DNA from: Gnetum montanum
Lineage: Eukaryota > Streptophyta > Gnetopsida > Gnetales > Gnetaceae
DNA length: 64,000 nt
NCBI GenBank assembly: GCA_015680685.1
Contig: MNCI01029340.1
Coordinates: forward strand, 414,382-478,381
Direction of reading: 5' to 3'
Positions within the stretch are counted from its first letter, which is position 1; each line of letters begins with the position of its first letter. Shown here one piece after another: positions 24,099 through 37,365 of the stretch. Both the position numbers and the translations under genes were made by a program. The notes beneath the pieces are model-generated. The model searched no databases. It was not told where the DNA came from and was given only the letters and a program-made list of their open reading frames with translations.

Positions 24099-27000
24099 AT
24101 GAAGAAAAGAGGTAGAAGAAGCAAGAACCCAATGATTAAAGAGGTATATGCAATAACCTAGGGCATCTTCCATTTTCCTAGACCTATTTTTGTCCAAGGT
24201 TCTTGTACAATGACCCCAAGGTAGGTCATTAATAGCAGTTTTCTTATTATTATTTTGGTTGTTGTGCAATTTTTCTAGCTTGGAATGGAAGTTTAAATCT
24301 AGTCTAGGGTGTTTCATAAAATTTCATTTAATGGAATCTTATTTCTTATGTTGCTATTTTTTATGTGTTTCTAAGGTTATTCATTCATTTAGGCTTGGTT
24401 CTATGTGAATGTTAAATTAGGTTTTGTTGTTTTCTATGTGTTTTTTACTGGTTTTGGTAGTAAACAAACAAGTATACTTGTGCATTTTACTAATAAATCT
24501 ATTATAAATTATTGAAATCTTAGGCTTTTTTTGTAGATTTAAATTTAAGATTTCTATTAGTTGTTATTTTCTTGATTTGACATTGTAATGAAGAAGTTAT
24601 GGACATTTTGGCTATGTTATGCAATTGTGGTTTGTGTTGTTTTTTAGATTTTTCATGGAAGTTCATTGAAAGTTTCTTAAAACAACAGTAGGGGTTTTGG
24701 CTATTTTCTTATCATGAATGAATATATTTTGATTTAAGCCTTAAAATGCTTGTGAAATTAGCTTGTTTGGAGTTGAAATGGATTTTTGATGAATTTTTTA
24801 TTAAACTTACATAAAAAAGGCTTTTCTAATGATAGTTATGCTACTCCTTAGTAATGCTTGTGAATTTTTGGCTATATTGATTATGGGTGTAAAGCTCATG
24901 GTTTCCGAATTTTGTTGGTGGTGGAATCACTAAAATCAGAGTTTAAATGGATTTTAATGAAATTTTTCCTCCAATTACATGGATTAGGGCTCTTTTGTTA
25001 ATGGCTAGATGTCTGTTAGGTTTACTCTATTTTCTATTAAAATCTCTTGGAATTTTTAGAGTTGACAATATGGTTGGTAGCTTATGATTTTAGGATTCCA
25101 ACAGTAGTGGAATTGCTAAATTTAGAATTACAGTTGACTTTTAGCAAATTTTTCCATACTATCACATGCATAGAGGTTTTTTTGATTGTAATGATTTTAC
25201 GCCTTAGAGATGGGCATCATGAACATATTTGAATGATTTTTCTTGTCAACAACCCATACCCCTAGGGATGCCTAAGGATGTTAAAAAAAGTTTAAAACTA
25301 TTTAAACATGTTTATGCAAAATTTTTATAATGTTTATTTTTTTGATTTCATAAGGAAGTTGACTAAGTTATAAGTCTTATTACTTAGACTTGGTTAAAAG
25401 GTTGCATAGGGTTTTTATGCATTGTAAGTTGATGGTATAAAATTTTTTACGTTTTGGCTATAATTTTAAAAGGTTATAAGGCTATGATAACATTGATTTT
25501 TGAATTTGTAATGGAATTTTGACTACACCCTAGAGTTTTTTTTATAGGGGCTATTCTCACTCCCAACTAGGATAGTTAGCAAAATTTTCAAGAAATTATA
25601 AGCATTATGAGGTTGTTGTAAAGTTTTTTTTATTAGCTAAACATTGTACATGTTGTTCTAATTTATTTTGATGTTGTTTTCCCATGAAGGATCCTTCTAA
25701 AGCCCATCCAGATCATGGTTGAATTGGTGGGCATCCGATGCTACATCAACTAACCTAAGGCCAACAACCCTTTCCAAATTTGGTTCTTGAGCAATGCTCA
25801 CTATGGTTCTAGCTAGGGGCAAGGGAATTACTTACTTATATTCTATAGAACTTTAGTGTGATGATGTGGTCACACTTAGCTATGGACATGTATGGAATCA
25901 TTGTAGAGACCCTACTACCTCAGGCATCCAATTTGATCAAGTTCACAATTGATGATATGGAAATTCACATAGCAATGAAGGTGATAGATGCTTAGGACAA
26001 CATTAGCACATACTACCTATTTGAGATCTAGATCATGCTAGAGTATTCTTAGTACAATGCTAATAATACTCTAATGGTGACACATTGAGTGCACACCCTA
26101 TTCCAAAACCCTCCTCATATAGTGTACTAATTATTGGGGTAAGCAAGGCTATTATAAGTTATTGGTGTTTTTTGCTTACCTACCTTTCTCTAACCTGTTA
26201 GTTTCTATGTACATCTTGTAGATATAGGGTTAATGACCAAGGTTTAGTCATGAATGATCAGACCTTGTAGTGGCTCAAACTACATTAAGTGTATTTACTA
26301 AAGGCCCTAAAATTAGGACTTTTGTGTATGATCAGCTAAGAAGTGACTTTGATAAATACACTTATGACTTCAACCCCATCTACAAAAAGTGTGTAGCTAT
26401 TGAGATAGCACATAGCTAGTGGGTTGGTTCCAAGTACATTAGGGATAAGATTGTTACCATTGGGATTTCCACACAAGATTCACTAAACAAGAATAAGAAA
26501 GATAAGAATAAGGATGGTTTGTTATTCTATGCCTAATGTTATTATGACTACTTAGGTTTTGAGTGTTCCATAGTCTTGACTTATGGTTTTATTTTTTGTT
26601 ACATCTTGGTCTTGTTAGATGAGCCTATGCTGATGCTAAGTGGTTATTGTTGCTTTTTAGGATCTTCCACTTCTTTTGATGTTAGCTTATTCATTTTAGG
26701 ATGTCTTGAGGATACCTACATTCTAAAATTTTGTGAGGTGAGGCCAACATAGAAGTGGTTGTAGGGATAGGCACTTAGGGAAATTCAAGTAAACATTGAA
26801 CATGTAGTCTTGCTTGATGTTTTCATGACACCTATCCCCTTCATCCTTATCATAGAGATGTTGAATGCTATTGACTCATTTGATTCAAGAGCCAAATAGT
26901 TTAGCACTATAGTTCAATATGTACTGATCACCATTCTTATGAATGATGAGACCTTATATGACTTGTTTGGTGTTCCTGCTAATGGGATGAAGGTTGCCAC

Positions 27001-28173
27001 AAAACTAGCGAAGGAGGCCTGCCATTTTAAGGAAGTTGAGGAGTGGTTTAGTGCTAGTAAGGGCTACTTTAGGCTTACCTTAGATGGATTTATGAATTTC
27101 AAAGAAAAGGAATCTTATCCTTTGTTCCGATCCTACACCTTTCCTAAACTATGGTCACAAAAGAAGGTGATCAACATCACACAAGGCTAGACATTTAAGA
27201 AGGTCCTAACAAAGGATATTAGGTTCAACTAGGCTACTTCATTGGTTGCAGGGATTTAGAAGGAGATATTCAAACTTTGTGAAGATACCTCTACAATAAT
27301 CCACATTCATTATGCATTTTTTGTAGCTTATTTAAAGAGGTTTTCATAGTTCCTAGTGGTGAGGAGAAATGGATGATGGATGAGCCAAGATGTAAAAAAA
27401 CTCTCTAGGCCTTAGATAAAGAACATTTATCCAATCATGCAGGTGTAGAAACCACCAAAGTGTGTGTAGAAATCACTATATTTTACCACTAAAGGAGTTA
27501 GTGGTAGTTGATATGCTTTTCCTAATAGCACAAGGGAGGAGCCTCTCATAGTGCTAGCCAACATTAGGATGGCTCAAGAGTTGTGCTCTAAGTCTAATAG
27601 GATAGAAAAGGCTAAATTGAAATGGCCCATAGAGGAAGTAGCACTAGCAATAGAGTAATCCTCCAAGAAGAAGCTCAAGTTAAGGCTTAACAAGTCACAT
27701 TAGCGAGTCACCAATATGTCTTAACTATGTTTTGACTATTCTATGTTTTGTCTTATGGCTATATTGTTGTTTCATGTGCTAACCCATTTTATGTATAATA
27801 GTTATAGATAACTGTTAAGACATGGCAGCACAAGCTACCATCACAGAGGAAGAACAAAGGTGTGTAGCTACTATAGTAGGGGAGACATAGAGGCATGCTA
27901 TTTACTATAGAAATGAAGGAACAAAGGCATGTAGAGGAGATACTCTTATAGTAGCATGAGGTTGAAGGGTTAGCCATTGTTGATCTAGATGAGATATATG
28001 CCTTGTTTGGTGAGCCATTACTAGGTGCATCCTCCATCGCCATCCTAGAGGAGGAAGAGAAGTCAAGTATGCACACATCTGAATGTTACTCATTATATCC
28101 TATGGCTTTAAGTTTTATTTTCATTCTAACTATTTGATGATTATTATGCTTTTTGTAGTTCTAAAACCATCAG

Positions 28174-28178
28174 GATAG
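28174..28178. repeat. Target duplication, left side of B
   Basis: GATAG directly before B's left LTR; identical GATAG at 37361-37365. Confidence 0.9.
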
Positions 28179-30108
28179 TGTACTGTCCAAAATTGTCGAT
28201 GTAAGGCTAGAAGAAAAATGAACACCTAAAGATCTCCAGAGAGATACAATGGACCCTGCCTTCATGTGAGGGAAAGCTAGAAATAAACAAAGGCAAAGTG
28301 CCTTGAATGGTCTACATGTAGATCAAACAAGGACTTCCCCAGTGTATGCTGTTGTGATGCACTAGGTTATGCATAAATAGGTGCGAATGGTGGAATAGAA
28401 TGTAAACAAGTGTGTACAACGATATGAATGTAAAAAACTGTAAATAGTGTAATAATGTAAATAATGTAAACTAGTTAGAAAAAAATGCAAACAATATAAA
28501 TTACAAATGTGCACTGGCCAGAACGTAGTTACGGATTGTCGCAAGTTAGACGTTTAGCCCTAGTGGGAATGCAGACACTAGGAAGGTGTAGGTTTCTTGC
28601 TCCAAGGTGTCCAGTGTGACCAAAAACCTGTTTAGCATATAGGGTGGTGTGTCCAGGCTTCTTAGCGTGACCAAGTTTGGTGCCCAGCATTCTGTGCTCT
28701 TGTGTGTTTTGAATTGCCAACCTTCTAGATCTTGATGCCCCAAAAATTGCCAACCCATAAGTTTTCCCACCTCGGTTTAGTGTGAGATTGGGGTATTTAT
28801 GCAGGTTTGAGTGTGGGATTCAGATCTGTGTTGAAGATCCATGGTTACCGGATGCAGGAAATGCAGATCAGGCGATAGGTGTGAATGTTTTGACTGGATG
28901 CATAGAATTTTACAATGTACATGGTGCAGCATGACCAAGATCCCTTACGTTGGCATGTCTAATCCACAGCGTAAGAGCTTGATATGATGAAAAATGCAAA
29001 ATGTACCAAGAATGTTAAAGTAAAAGAGTGGATCTGGATGTCTAGCCTCCGGATCTACAGATTTGTGCTATTTTTGCTCTACCAAGGCCTCCAACATGCA
29101 TGGATCTAGCTCTAGCATGTCTGCAGCATGTCCTAGTGTCAGCGTCTAGCATCCAACATCCCAGTGTTTATGCTATGCATACGCTGGCGTCACTATGCTA
29201 GCGTGACCATCAGCGTGTCCAATGTTTATGATGCATTTTGAGCCCATTTTTGGCCTGTGAAACCCATTTTTGGAGTCGATCTATATGCCTAAGGTCAAGA
29301 GGGTTCTACAAGTCTTTTTTGAGTTGATTTGGAGGCTGTTTTGGTATATTTTTGGTTGCTCACGCTACCCAGTGTGACCTCAGCCTGACCAAGTGTTTAT
29401 GCCCTGTTTTGAGCTAATTTTTGGGTGTTGATGCCTGTTTGTTGATGCTCAACTACTGCCTACTCTCCAGGGTGGCTTGGATGCTAAATTTGACTCCATT
29501 TTGCCTATGTTTTGGGCCAGTTTGGTTTGGTCACGCTGTGGTCACGCTGGCAAGCATGACCTCAGCGTGACCAACTGAAAATGCCATGTTTGGTGTCCAA
29601 ATTGTGAGGTTTTGAAGCCTTCAAACATGTACAACTACTGCCTATCCCTAGGGGTTGATCGGATGTCAAAGATGATGCCTGAAAATGGTTTATTTGCCCT
29701 ATTTTTGTTTGGACATGCTGTGCAGCGTGACCTTAGCATGACCAACTGAAAGTGGCCCAAAACGTGTGATTTTGAGCTCAAATTTCAAGGTTCTAGATGT
29801 TGGGAGCTACAGGGGACTTCGGTGATGCTCAAGGGGGGTCTGCATGCCCAAATTCAGCCTGTTTGAACATGATTTTGGGGCTTCAATGTTTGGTCACACT
29901 GGTCATACGTTGGGTAGTGTAACCAAAGTGTGTGTGATCAAACTTGCACTTTTTGGGCCTGAAACCTTTAATTCTTAATGCCAAGACTTGTTGTAGTCAT
30001 CTGTGGGGCCTTGAGGGACCTTGCTTACTCCATTGTGGGCCGTTTGAGGCTGCTTTGGAGGCTCACAAGTTTTCTAGAAGTGTTAATGAAATTTTTGTGG
30101 TGTTTTCA
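28179..30108 (-). repeat. Left (3') LTR of element B
   Basis: 1930 bp, TGTACTGTCC...GTTTTCA. It carries a phrase of the type TCACGCTGG-CAAGCATGACC-TCAGCGTGACC at about 29181, 29360, 29531, 29712 and 29892, spaced about 171-181 bases. The differences from the right LTR are mainly transitions. Confidence 0.95.
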
Positions 30109-30176
30109 TTGGCCCCTCTTTGTTGATGCCTGGAGGAATCTACCCAAGAGGCATCGAAAAATAAGTACAAAACACC
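30099..30176 (-). other. LTR/polypurine-tract hairpin of element B
   Basis: Outer stem GGTGTTTT (30099-30106) with AAAACACC (30169-30176); inner stem GATGCCT (30125-30131) with AGGCATC (30149-30155). The polypurine tract complement, TTGGCCCCTCTTT (30109-30121), lies between the two left arms. Confidence 0.65.
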
Positions 30177-31197
30177 ATGATCAACTTGGCATCCAGCACT
30201 ATCCATTGGCTGTGGCCAGATGTCATTGCACTGTGTTTAGGAGTACATGCAGGTTGTGACTAGGAGGGATCAAGGGTTGATTGTGGGATTGTTGCATTTA
30301 GATTGTGAGAGAGGGATGCGGGAGAGGGATCCTCTCATGTGAATAAGTCATGTTGATCCTTGTCGATAACTAGTATCTAGTGGACTTGGAACCAAGGCAT
30401 GAGAAGTGTGTTCTTTGGAGAAACAGGACCCTTGTGCCATGTTTAAGGAAATCCATTGTAAACAACCAAAGCCATGCAGTGAGGAAGTGCATCCCTTGGA
30501 CAAACAAGACCCTTGTGCCATGTTTAAGGGAACTCATTGTCAACTGCCAAAGCCATGCAGTGAGATGCAACATGATTTTTTAAGACATGAGTGTTTCCTT
30601 TCAAGACAACTACCTTCCTGCCTAGGGCATGTATGGGAAGTGCCAATGGTCTTGTTGTAGATTTTTGCTCTTTGCTTTCTTTTTTTTTTGTGGAAAGAAC
30701 ATTTTTTTTGTTTTTGAAAAGAACATTTTTTTAGTGTTGTACTTGTGCTTGTCATCATCTGTTATGCATCATTTTGTGTTGCCACTACTTAGAGAGTTAT
30801 AGTGAGCAACAACACATCGAGAGTTTTGGGGATGAATGGTATGTAACTGAAGGATGGAGGATAGGGGATGCATCAAGAGTAAGAAATGTACTTGTGAATG
30901 GTTTGATTAACCTGGTTGTGGGCATCAGGAATAATGTGGTACCTTTTCATCATGATGAAGTGCATCCATGCACGAACACCTTAGAGTGTCATCCTACAAA
31001 CACAACTCCAAGAAGAAAAGAAAACCACAAGTGATGTTAGCTTAAACACTTTAGACTTAAAATAATTTGGTGGAATGGAGCCACCATGTGGAGCTTTAGG
31101 CAAGTAAAATGTTGAACAACATCAGTTTCATGCAGTAGGTTTTGATGAGCATAGGAGGTTCAATGTAGCTATAGATCCATAGGCCAGTGATGATGTT
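30177..31197 (+). other. 3' untranslated part of B with an 81-bp tandem repeat
   Basis: An 81-base unit is present twice from about 30421 (starts at 30421 and 30502), so it keeps frame. The + frame 30406-30660 translates as a cysteine-containing repeat (KQDPCAMFKEIHC, then KQDPCAMFKGTHC); the same repeat is open in the next frame too. A second + frame, 30774-31034 (86 codons, no recognised family), follows. Neither is called as a gene; they are antisense to B. Confidence 0.4.
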
Positions 31198-31784
31198 TCC
31201 AGTTTATAGTATTAGCAGACTGTCATGGATTAGTTTTACGTCATAACCGGTTGGACGTTGCCAGTTTATCGTCATAGCGGATGGTGCCGTGCTAGTTTAT
31301 AATCTTGGCAGACTGTGAAGAGGCAAGCTAGTTTATAGTCTTAGCAGACTCTAGTAGATGAGTGTGGCAGTTTAATGTCATGCTGGATGAGTGCTAGTTT
31401 ATTGTCATTTCGGACAAAGCTTTGTGATGTCAGTTTATCGTCATAACGCTAGGATGTTCTGTGGTATCAGTTTACCATCATGATGCCAGGATGAGTCTAT
31501 GGTATCATTTTTAAGTCATGATGCCAAGACTTTCTATGATATCAGTTTACCATCATGATGCCAAGATGAGGTGTCGATGCATGCACGTACGTCTAGGTGA
31601 TCCTACAAAAGAAGAAACTAGAGAACACAATGTCAAGTAGTAACTACTGAAAAAAGAACCTAAATGCACAAGAAAAATAGAAAATAATGCAAAAAGCAGT
31701 AGTTTAGGGCCTTTTCGGGTTGTGCGTGGCAGTTTAAAGCCATACCAGGCTATGTGTTAGTTTAAGGCCTTTTCGAGCCGCATG
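31198..31784. repeat. Hairpin array of element B
   Basis: About eleven units at 31198-31570 and three at 31699-31784. Stem examples: GTC-TTAGCA-GAC, AGCC-ATACCA-GGCT, GGC-CTTTTCGA-GCC. In B the whole pol and antisense gene are missing, so this array lies directly between the protease and the 3' region, where C and E have three separate arrays. Confidence 0.65.
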
Positions 31785-34700
31785 TAAACACGTAAGCTAG
31801 TACAATGCAAACGAAGGTGACATATGCATAATGAATAGAGGTGAAGAGTGGGTAGGGATCAGATGTGTTTTTGGCTATAGGGGAGCCTTGATTGTGTGGT
31901 TGCTTCCTAGCTGGACGTGGTCTAGGAGGCGTGCTAGGTTTTGGTTGCTCTGGGAGGCTTTTGATTTTTACCACTCTTTCGGGCATTTTAGCTCTAGGTG
32001 TTGCGTTTGTTGCCGTGGGTGTTCCATCAAGAGATTCTTCTTTCAAGACTTGTGACATGTCTATGTTATGGATGGCTTGAAAGGGATTGTTATTTCCATG
32101 TATGATGACTTGTCCACCTTCATATGGAAGGTAGATTTCTTGATGTATTGTTGAGGAAATGGCCCATTTTTGGGCTAACCAAGGTATGCCAAGAATCATG
32201 TTGAAAATTGGCATCTCTTCTATGACAGTGAACTCCACACTAGTGGGGAATTGTTCTCCTGCCACAAACTCTAAGTTGATTATGCCCTTTACTGTGACAC
32301 GTCATCCGTTGAAGGATTTTAAACACATGGTTTTCATTGGCATGATCTTGTCTGCCATGCCTAGTTTGTCGATGACGGAGTATAAAGCTACATTTGTTGC
32401 CACACCATCATCAATGTGCACTCTGTGAATGGTACATTTCCCGACACGTACACTAATAAAAAATGGAGCTATTGTAACCTTCCCTCGTTTGAGGTTGACT
32501 TTAACTACATCATCGTGGAAGGCTAAGATGTTTGAACCCAATCCTTGTGGTGTGTGTTGCAAAATCATTGCATGGATGGATTCATTGTTTGCGGGGATGT
32601 CCTCCATAATCGGAATGGATGCTAACATTTGAGCCAAGTCTTCGTGGTGAGCGATTGAAGTCATGACCAGGTCGTACAAGCTCATTATTATGTTCTTCTA
32701 TTTGAGTGTTTGTTTTACCTAGGATAGTGCAGCTACGAAGTCTATATTGTTGGTCATTGTGTTGGCTTTGGCTTCCTTCGTGTGGGTTGAGGGATGGGCC
32801 TCTTGCGTAGAGGGATTGGGCCTAGTTTGCTTGAGATTATGGGAAGGGGCCCCAGCATTCGATTGTTGCTTGCTTAGTGTGATCTTCGTTTCAGCTATGG
32901 ATGTTGTTCGTTGTTCATTTTTCCTCTTTTGTTGCCATTTGGTAGGCTTACCCATGTTGTTGGCAAGGTTGACTCTTAAGGGAGAAGAGATTGAGACGTT
33001 GCCTACGGTTGGGCTCTAGGTAGGTGAGGGGCCATTGCGTGGTGACACCTTTATGACAAATGGTAGTTTGGAAGGAGTCATTGGTGTTTGAATAGCTTGT
33101 TGTGGCACCTTGATGATGAAAGGTTTCTTTGCAAATGTGGTCAGTGCATCATGCTAGTTTAACATCTTAGCATATGATTATGGTGGTACTTTGACCACGA
33201 AAGGTTTTGCAGGTGCTCGAGGTGGCACCTAGATGACAATGGGAGGCCTCTTGCTCATGGAGGTGGAGGGGATTGTTCCCTTGCTGAGAGGCACATGGAT
33301 CATGAAAGGTTGCTGCACAGGTTTGGGCTTGCTTCCTATGCTAATGGAGTTTATGACATAGGAGGAATCATTTATGCTAAGTTGACTCAGGTTGTTGATG
33401 TTGAGTTGGCCCCATTCTATCATTTTCTGAAGATCATCCTATAAGGCACAGTAGTTGTCGGTATTGTGATCAGACATCTGGTGGTAGTGATAGAATTGAT
33501 CTAACTTGAAGTGTCATGAGACCGGGGGCTTGTTTGGCATTGCCAAGGTGGGCTTTCTTAGTAGCTCGCAGTACCTATCGTATCTTCAACGGGCATTCTC
33601 CACTACTTATTTGTATTGGATTTGTCTAGTTTTGAGGAGTTTCTCTAGTAGTTCAGAGGGTCGCATGGGTAGTAGCGTATACTTAGAGCAATCTTTGCAC
33701 TGAAAGTTGGACCTTAGGGTGGCCCCTATCATTGCAGGTGGGTTGGTATTGGTATTTTTTGCTTTTGTGCTTGCGGCTATAGTTTCCATTGTCTTTTTTC
33801 TTGGCAACATGTTGGTTCTTGTAAGCCACATAGGTAAGATCATTGCTAGTTTGTGTAGCTTGTTCAATGTTCTTGATCTACGTGAAGGCTTGGCTCAACA
33901 TTTGAGTATTTAGGTAGTACAGTTTTGACCTAACGAAGTCATTCACACAGCTCCCTTTAGAATCGTAAGCAAATACGTTTCAGGGATGGGCTCATGAAGT
34001 TCGTTAAGGGCTATGCTCTATCATTGAATGAACTTCTGCATAGGCTCTAGTGATGCTTGTTTCACCTGTATCAAAGTATCTAGTGTGGCCTTAGGCTTGA
34101 GGTTGTACTTAAACCAGGTGATGAACTGATGTAACAGATCCTCCAGAGAGGATATGGAGTTATGTGGTAGGGCTCGGTACTAGTCTAAGGCACTGTCCGT
34201 TAGGAACATGTTGAACGTGTGTAGGATTGCGTGGGGCCAAGCTTGAAGTAATAGGGTCTCTGATTGGAATGTTACCAAGTGAGCATTCGGATCTCCCTTC
34301 CCATTGTACTTGGTTAATTGTGGGAGTGTGATTCCCTTGGGTAAAGCTAATGGTGGCATTGAAAAGCCAATTGGATCATCTTGGTAGAAGTCCAGTACTT
34401 TAACTTGTTTAGTGTTTGCCATTTTGAGGTGCTTTATCTCTTCAGCTAACACTTGCATCATTTGTTTGGCTTCTGTCCACTCTTCGGTGGTAGGCAGATC
34501 AATTGGTTGGGGAGATTGTTGGGTTGTCATTTTTTGCTATGGTGCAACATTCAGAGTTGTGGTTGCGGGGTGTGGCACGTTGAAGTGAGTGGGTTATTGA
34601 ATAAGGGGTGTGATTCCTTGCCTAGCCACAAACTATGAAGTGACACCCTGGATGTGTAGAGCTAAAGTGATGAAAGGAGCTCCATGTGTTTGCACGTGTG

Positions 34701-35169
34701 GTATGTACTAGGTGGAGATGGATGTGGGTAATCTCTGTCAGGATACCGATGCTTGTGTTCTCATTGACACTTGGTGAGGGGCCATTTGTCCCATGCGAGG
34801 GTGGAATGATGGGTTCACGTAGGCACTGGGAGTGAGGGTTTAATACGAATCCTCATGTTCAGATTGTGCCATGAAGTCATTTTCCTCGTCTTGGTTTTGG
34901 GGATTCTTAGTGGGTCTTCATGAGTTTTCACTCCTTTTCATAAAGATCTAGGAGATGAGTTGGTGCTGGGGCTCAAAAATGGGGATGGTGTCATATATGG
35001 AGGGAGTGAATTCATGACCCCCCATGTATATGCACTCAAAGTTTTGTTTTGCTTCCTTCTTTGTGTGGTCAATAGGAAGGTTGGCCTAAATCTTCACACA
35101 GATGTAGTTATACTATTCTTGTGAGAGGATTATGTGGGCATGTGTGTTGGAGATCTAGGAAGATTCCAT
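31762..35169 (-). pseudogene. Element B gag-protease
   Basis: The start codon is at 35169 (MESS), with a stop soon after. Gag is best preserved at 34530-34180 (QVLAEEIKHLKMANT, VLDFYQDDPIGF, LTKYNGKGDPNAHLVTFQSE). A later gag part is at 33423-33229. The protease covers 32685-31762: MSLYDLVMTSIAHHE leads into HIDDGVATNVALYSVIDKLG, where the active-site triad is D-D-G, and then MILGIPWLAQ, the second conserved region. The last residues of the frame, including a hydrophobic run, read through the hairpin array and are probably not protein. The role would have been particle formation and Gag cleavage. Stops and shifts lie between the pieces. Confidence 0.8.
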
Positions 35170-35396
35170 GGTGATGTGTGACTAGGCAACGTACGGATAA
35201 GGGAACAAGGAAACCAGTGCAGTGTGTGGTCCGAGCTGAGGGGAGCATGTGTACATTGGGGTACAATGTGTGGATGTTGTGGAGAGTTGTGAACAACATG
35301 AACTAGCAATGGTTAGTGTGTGGACACTGTGAATAGCATGTGGATGCTGTATGTTAGATGCTGGATGCTGTGGATAGGAAAATGGAATGCAAAAAA
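35170..35396. other. Leader of element B
   Basis: Non-coding region between primer site and gag, with short repeats of the type gtggatgctgtg and tagatgctggatgctgtgg at 35270-35375. Confidence 0.45.
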
Positions 35397-35416
35397 GGGC
35401 CCTCCTTCTACTTCCA
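35397..35416 (-). other. Putative primer binding site of B
   Basis: On the - strand TGGAAGTAGAAGGAGGGCCC starts five bases after the LTR end. The part TAGAAGGAGGGCC is identical in C and E. I cannot assign the primer tRNA. Confidence 0.5.
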
Positions 35417-35421
35417 AAACC

Positions 35422-37360
35422 TGTATTGTTCGAAATCATCGGTGTAAGGCTGGAAGGAAAATAAACACCTAAAGATCTTCGGAGAGATACAGCGGACCTT
35501 GCCTTCACACAAGGGAAAGCTGGAAATAAATGAAAGAAGAGTGACTTGAATGGTCTGCATGCAGATCAAACAAGGACTTCCCCAGCGTATGTTGTTGCGA
35601 TGCGTTGGGTTATGTGTAAACGGGTGGGAACGGCAGAACAGAATGTAAATAAGTGTGTACAGTGAAATGAATGTAAACAACTGTAAACAATGTAATAATG
35701 CAAACAATGTAAGCTGGCTAGCAAAAAATGCAAACAATGTAGATTACAAATGTGCACTGGTCAGAACGTAGTTGCAGATTGTTGCAAGTCAAACATTTAG
35801 CCCCGGTGGGAATGCAAACACTGGGAAGGTGCAGGTTTCTGGCTCCAAGGTTTCTAGCGTGACCGAAAACTTGTTCAGCATATAGGGTGGTGTGCCTAGG
35901 TTTCTCAGTGTGACCAAGTTTGGTGCCCAACGTTCTGTGCTCTTGTATGTTTTGAATTGCCAACCTTCTAGATCTTGATGCCCCAAAAATTTCCAACCCA
36001 GAAGTTTGCCCACCTTGGTTTAGTATGAGATTAGGGTATTTATGTAGGTTTGAGCATGGGATTTGAATCCATGTGGAAGATCCATGGTTATTGGATGCGG
36101 GAAATGCGGATTGGGTGATAGGTGTGAACATTTTGACTAGATGCACAAAATTTTACAATGTACAGGGTGCAGTGTGACCAAGATCCCTTATGCTGGCATG
36201 TGTAATCCACAATGTAAGAGCTTGATACACTGAAAAATGCAAAATGTACAAAGAATGTTAAAGTAAAAAACTAGATCTAGATGTCTAGCCTTCAGATCTA
36301 TAGATCTATGCTATTTTTGCTCCACCAAGGCCTCTAGTGTGCATGGATCTAGCTCTAGCATGTCTGCAACGTGTCCTGGTGTTAGCGTCTAGCGTCCAGC
36401 GTTCTAGCATCCCAGTTTTTACGCTGTGCATACGCTGGCATTAGTGTGCTAGCATGACCATCAACGTGTCCAATGTTTATGATGAATTTTAAGCCTGTGA
36501 GACCCATTTTTGGAGTGGATCTATATGCTTGAGGTCAAGAGGGTTCTGCACATTTATTTTGAGTTGTTTTGGATGTTTTTTAAGCATATTTTTGGTTGGT
36601 CACACTGTGGTCATGCTTTTCAGTGTGACCTCAGCATGACCAAGTGTTTATGCCCTATTTTTAGCTAATTTGTGGACATTGATGCATGTTTGTTGATGCT
36701 CAACTACTGACTGCTCTCCAGGGTGGCCTAGATACTGAATTTGACTCCATTTTGCTATTGTTTTGGGCTAGTTTGGTTTGGTCACGTTATGGTCACGCTG
36801 GCAAGCATTGAACTCAGCATGACCAACTAAAAATGCCATGTTTGGGGCCCAAATTGTGAGTTTTTGAAGCCTTTGAACATGTAAAAGTGCTGCCTATCCC
36901 TAGGGATTGCTCAGATGTCAAAGATGATGCCTAAAAATGGTTGATTTTCTCTATTTTTGTTTGGTCACACTGTGCAGCATGACCTCAGCATGACCAACTT
37001 AAAGTGGCTCAAAACATGTGATTTTGAGCTCAAATTTCAAGGTTCTAGATGTTGGGAGCTGCATGGGACTCTAGTGATGCTCAAGGGGGGTTTGTGTGCC
37101 CAAATTTGGCCTATTTGGACATGATTTTAGGGCTCCAAAGTTTGGTCATGCTAGTCATACGCTGGGTAGCATGACCAAAGTGTGTGTGACCACACTTGCA
37201 CTTTTTAGGCCTAAAACCTTTGATTCTTGATGTTGAGACTTACCGTAGTCATCTGTGGACCCTTGGGGGACCTTGCTTACTCCATTTTGGGCCATTTGAG
37301 GATGCTTCGGAGGCTCAGATGTTGTCTGGAAGTGTTACTGAAATTTTTGTGGTGTTTTCA
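35422..37360 (-). repeat. Right (5') LTR of element B
   Basis: 1939 bp, TGTATTGTTC...GTTTTCA, colinear with 28179-30108 over its whole length; followed by GATAG. Confidence 0.95.
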
Positions 37361-37365
37361 GATAG
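37361..37365. repeat. Target duplication, right side of B
   Basis: GATAG, exact match to 28174-28178. Removing B restores one GATAG, which is also the exon 6 splice acceptor of E's antisense gene. Confidence 0.9.

Larger units (their letters stand above)
28179..37360 (-). mobile_element. Element B: non-autonomous Tat-type element with gag-protease only
   Basis: A 9182-bp element with LTRs of 1930 and 1939 bp and an exact GATAG target duplication. On the - strand the order is LTR (37360-35422), primer site, leader, gag-protease (35169-31762), hairpin array (31784-31198), an untranslated region (31197-30177) and LTR (30108-28179). Reverse transcriptase, RNase H, integrase and the antisense gene are absent. 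Gag and protease resemble those of C and E, so B is an internal-deletion relative that would have needed pol from another element. Confidence 0.9.

Noticed and set aside
24039-24317. 92-codon frame on the - strand
   Set aside because: It is antisense to exon 1 of E's antisense gene and has no family match.
31762-31860. Hydrophobic C-terminal segment of B's protease frame as a membrane anchor
   Set aside because: The last part reads through the hairpin array; C and E proteases have no such tail.
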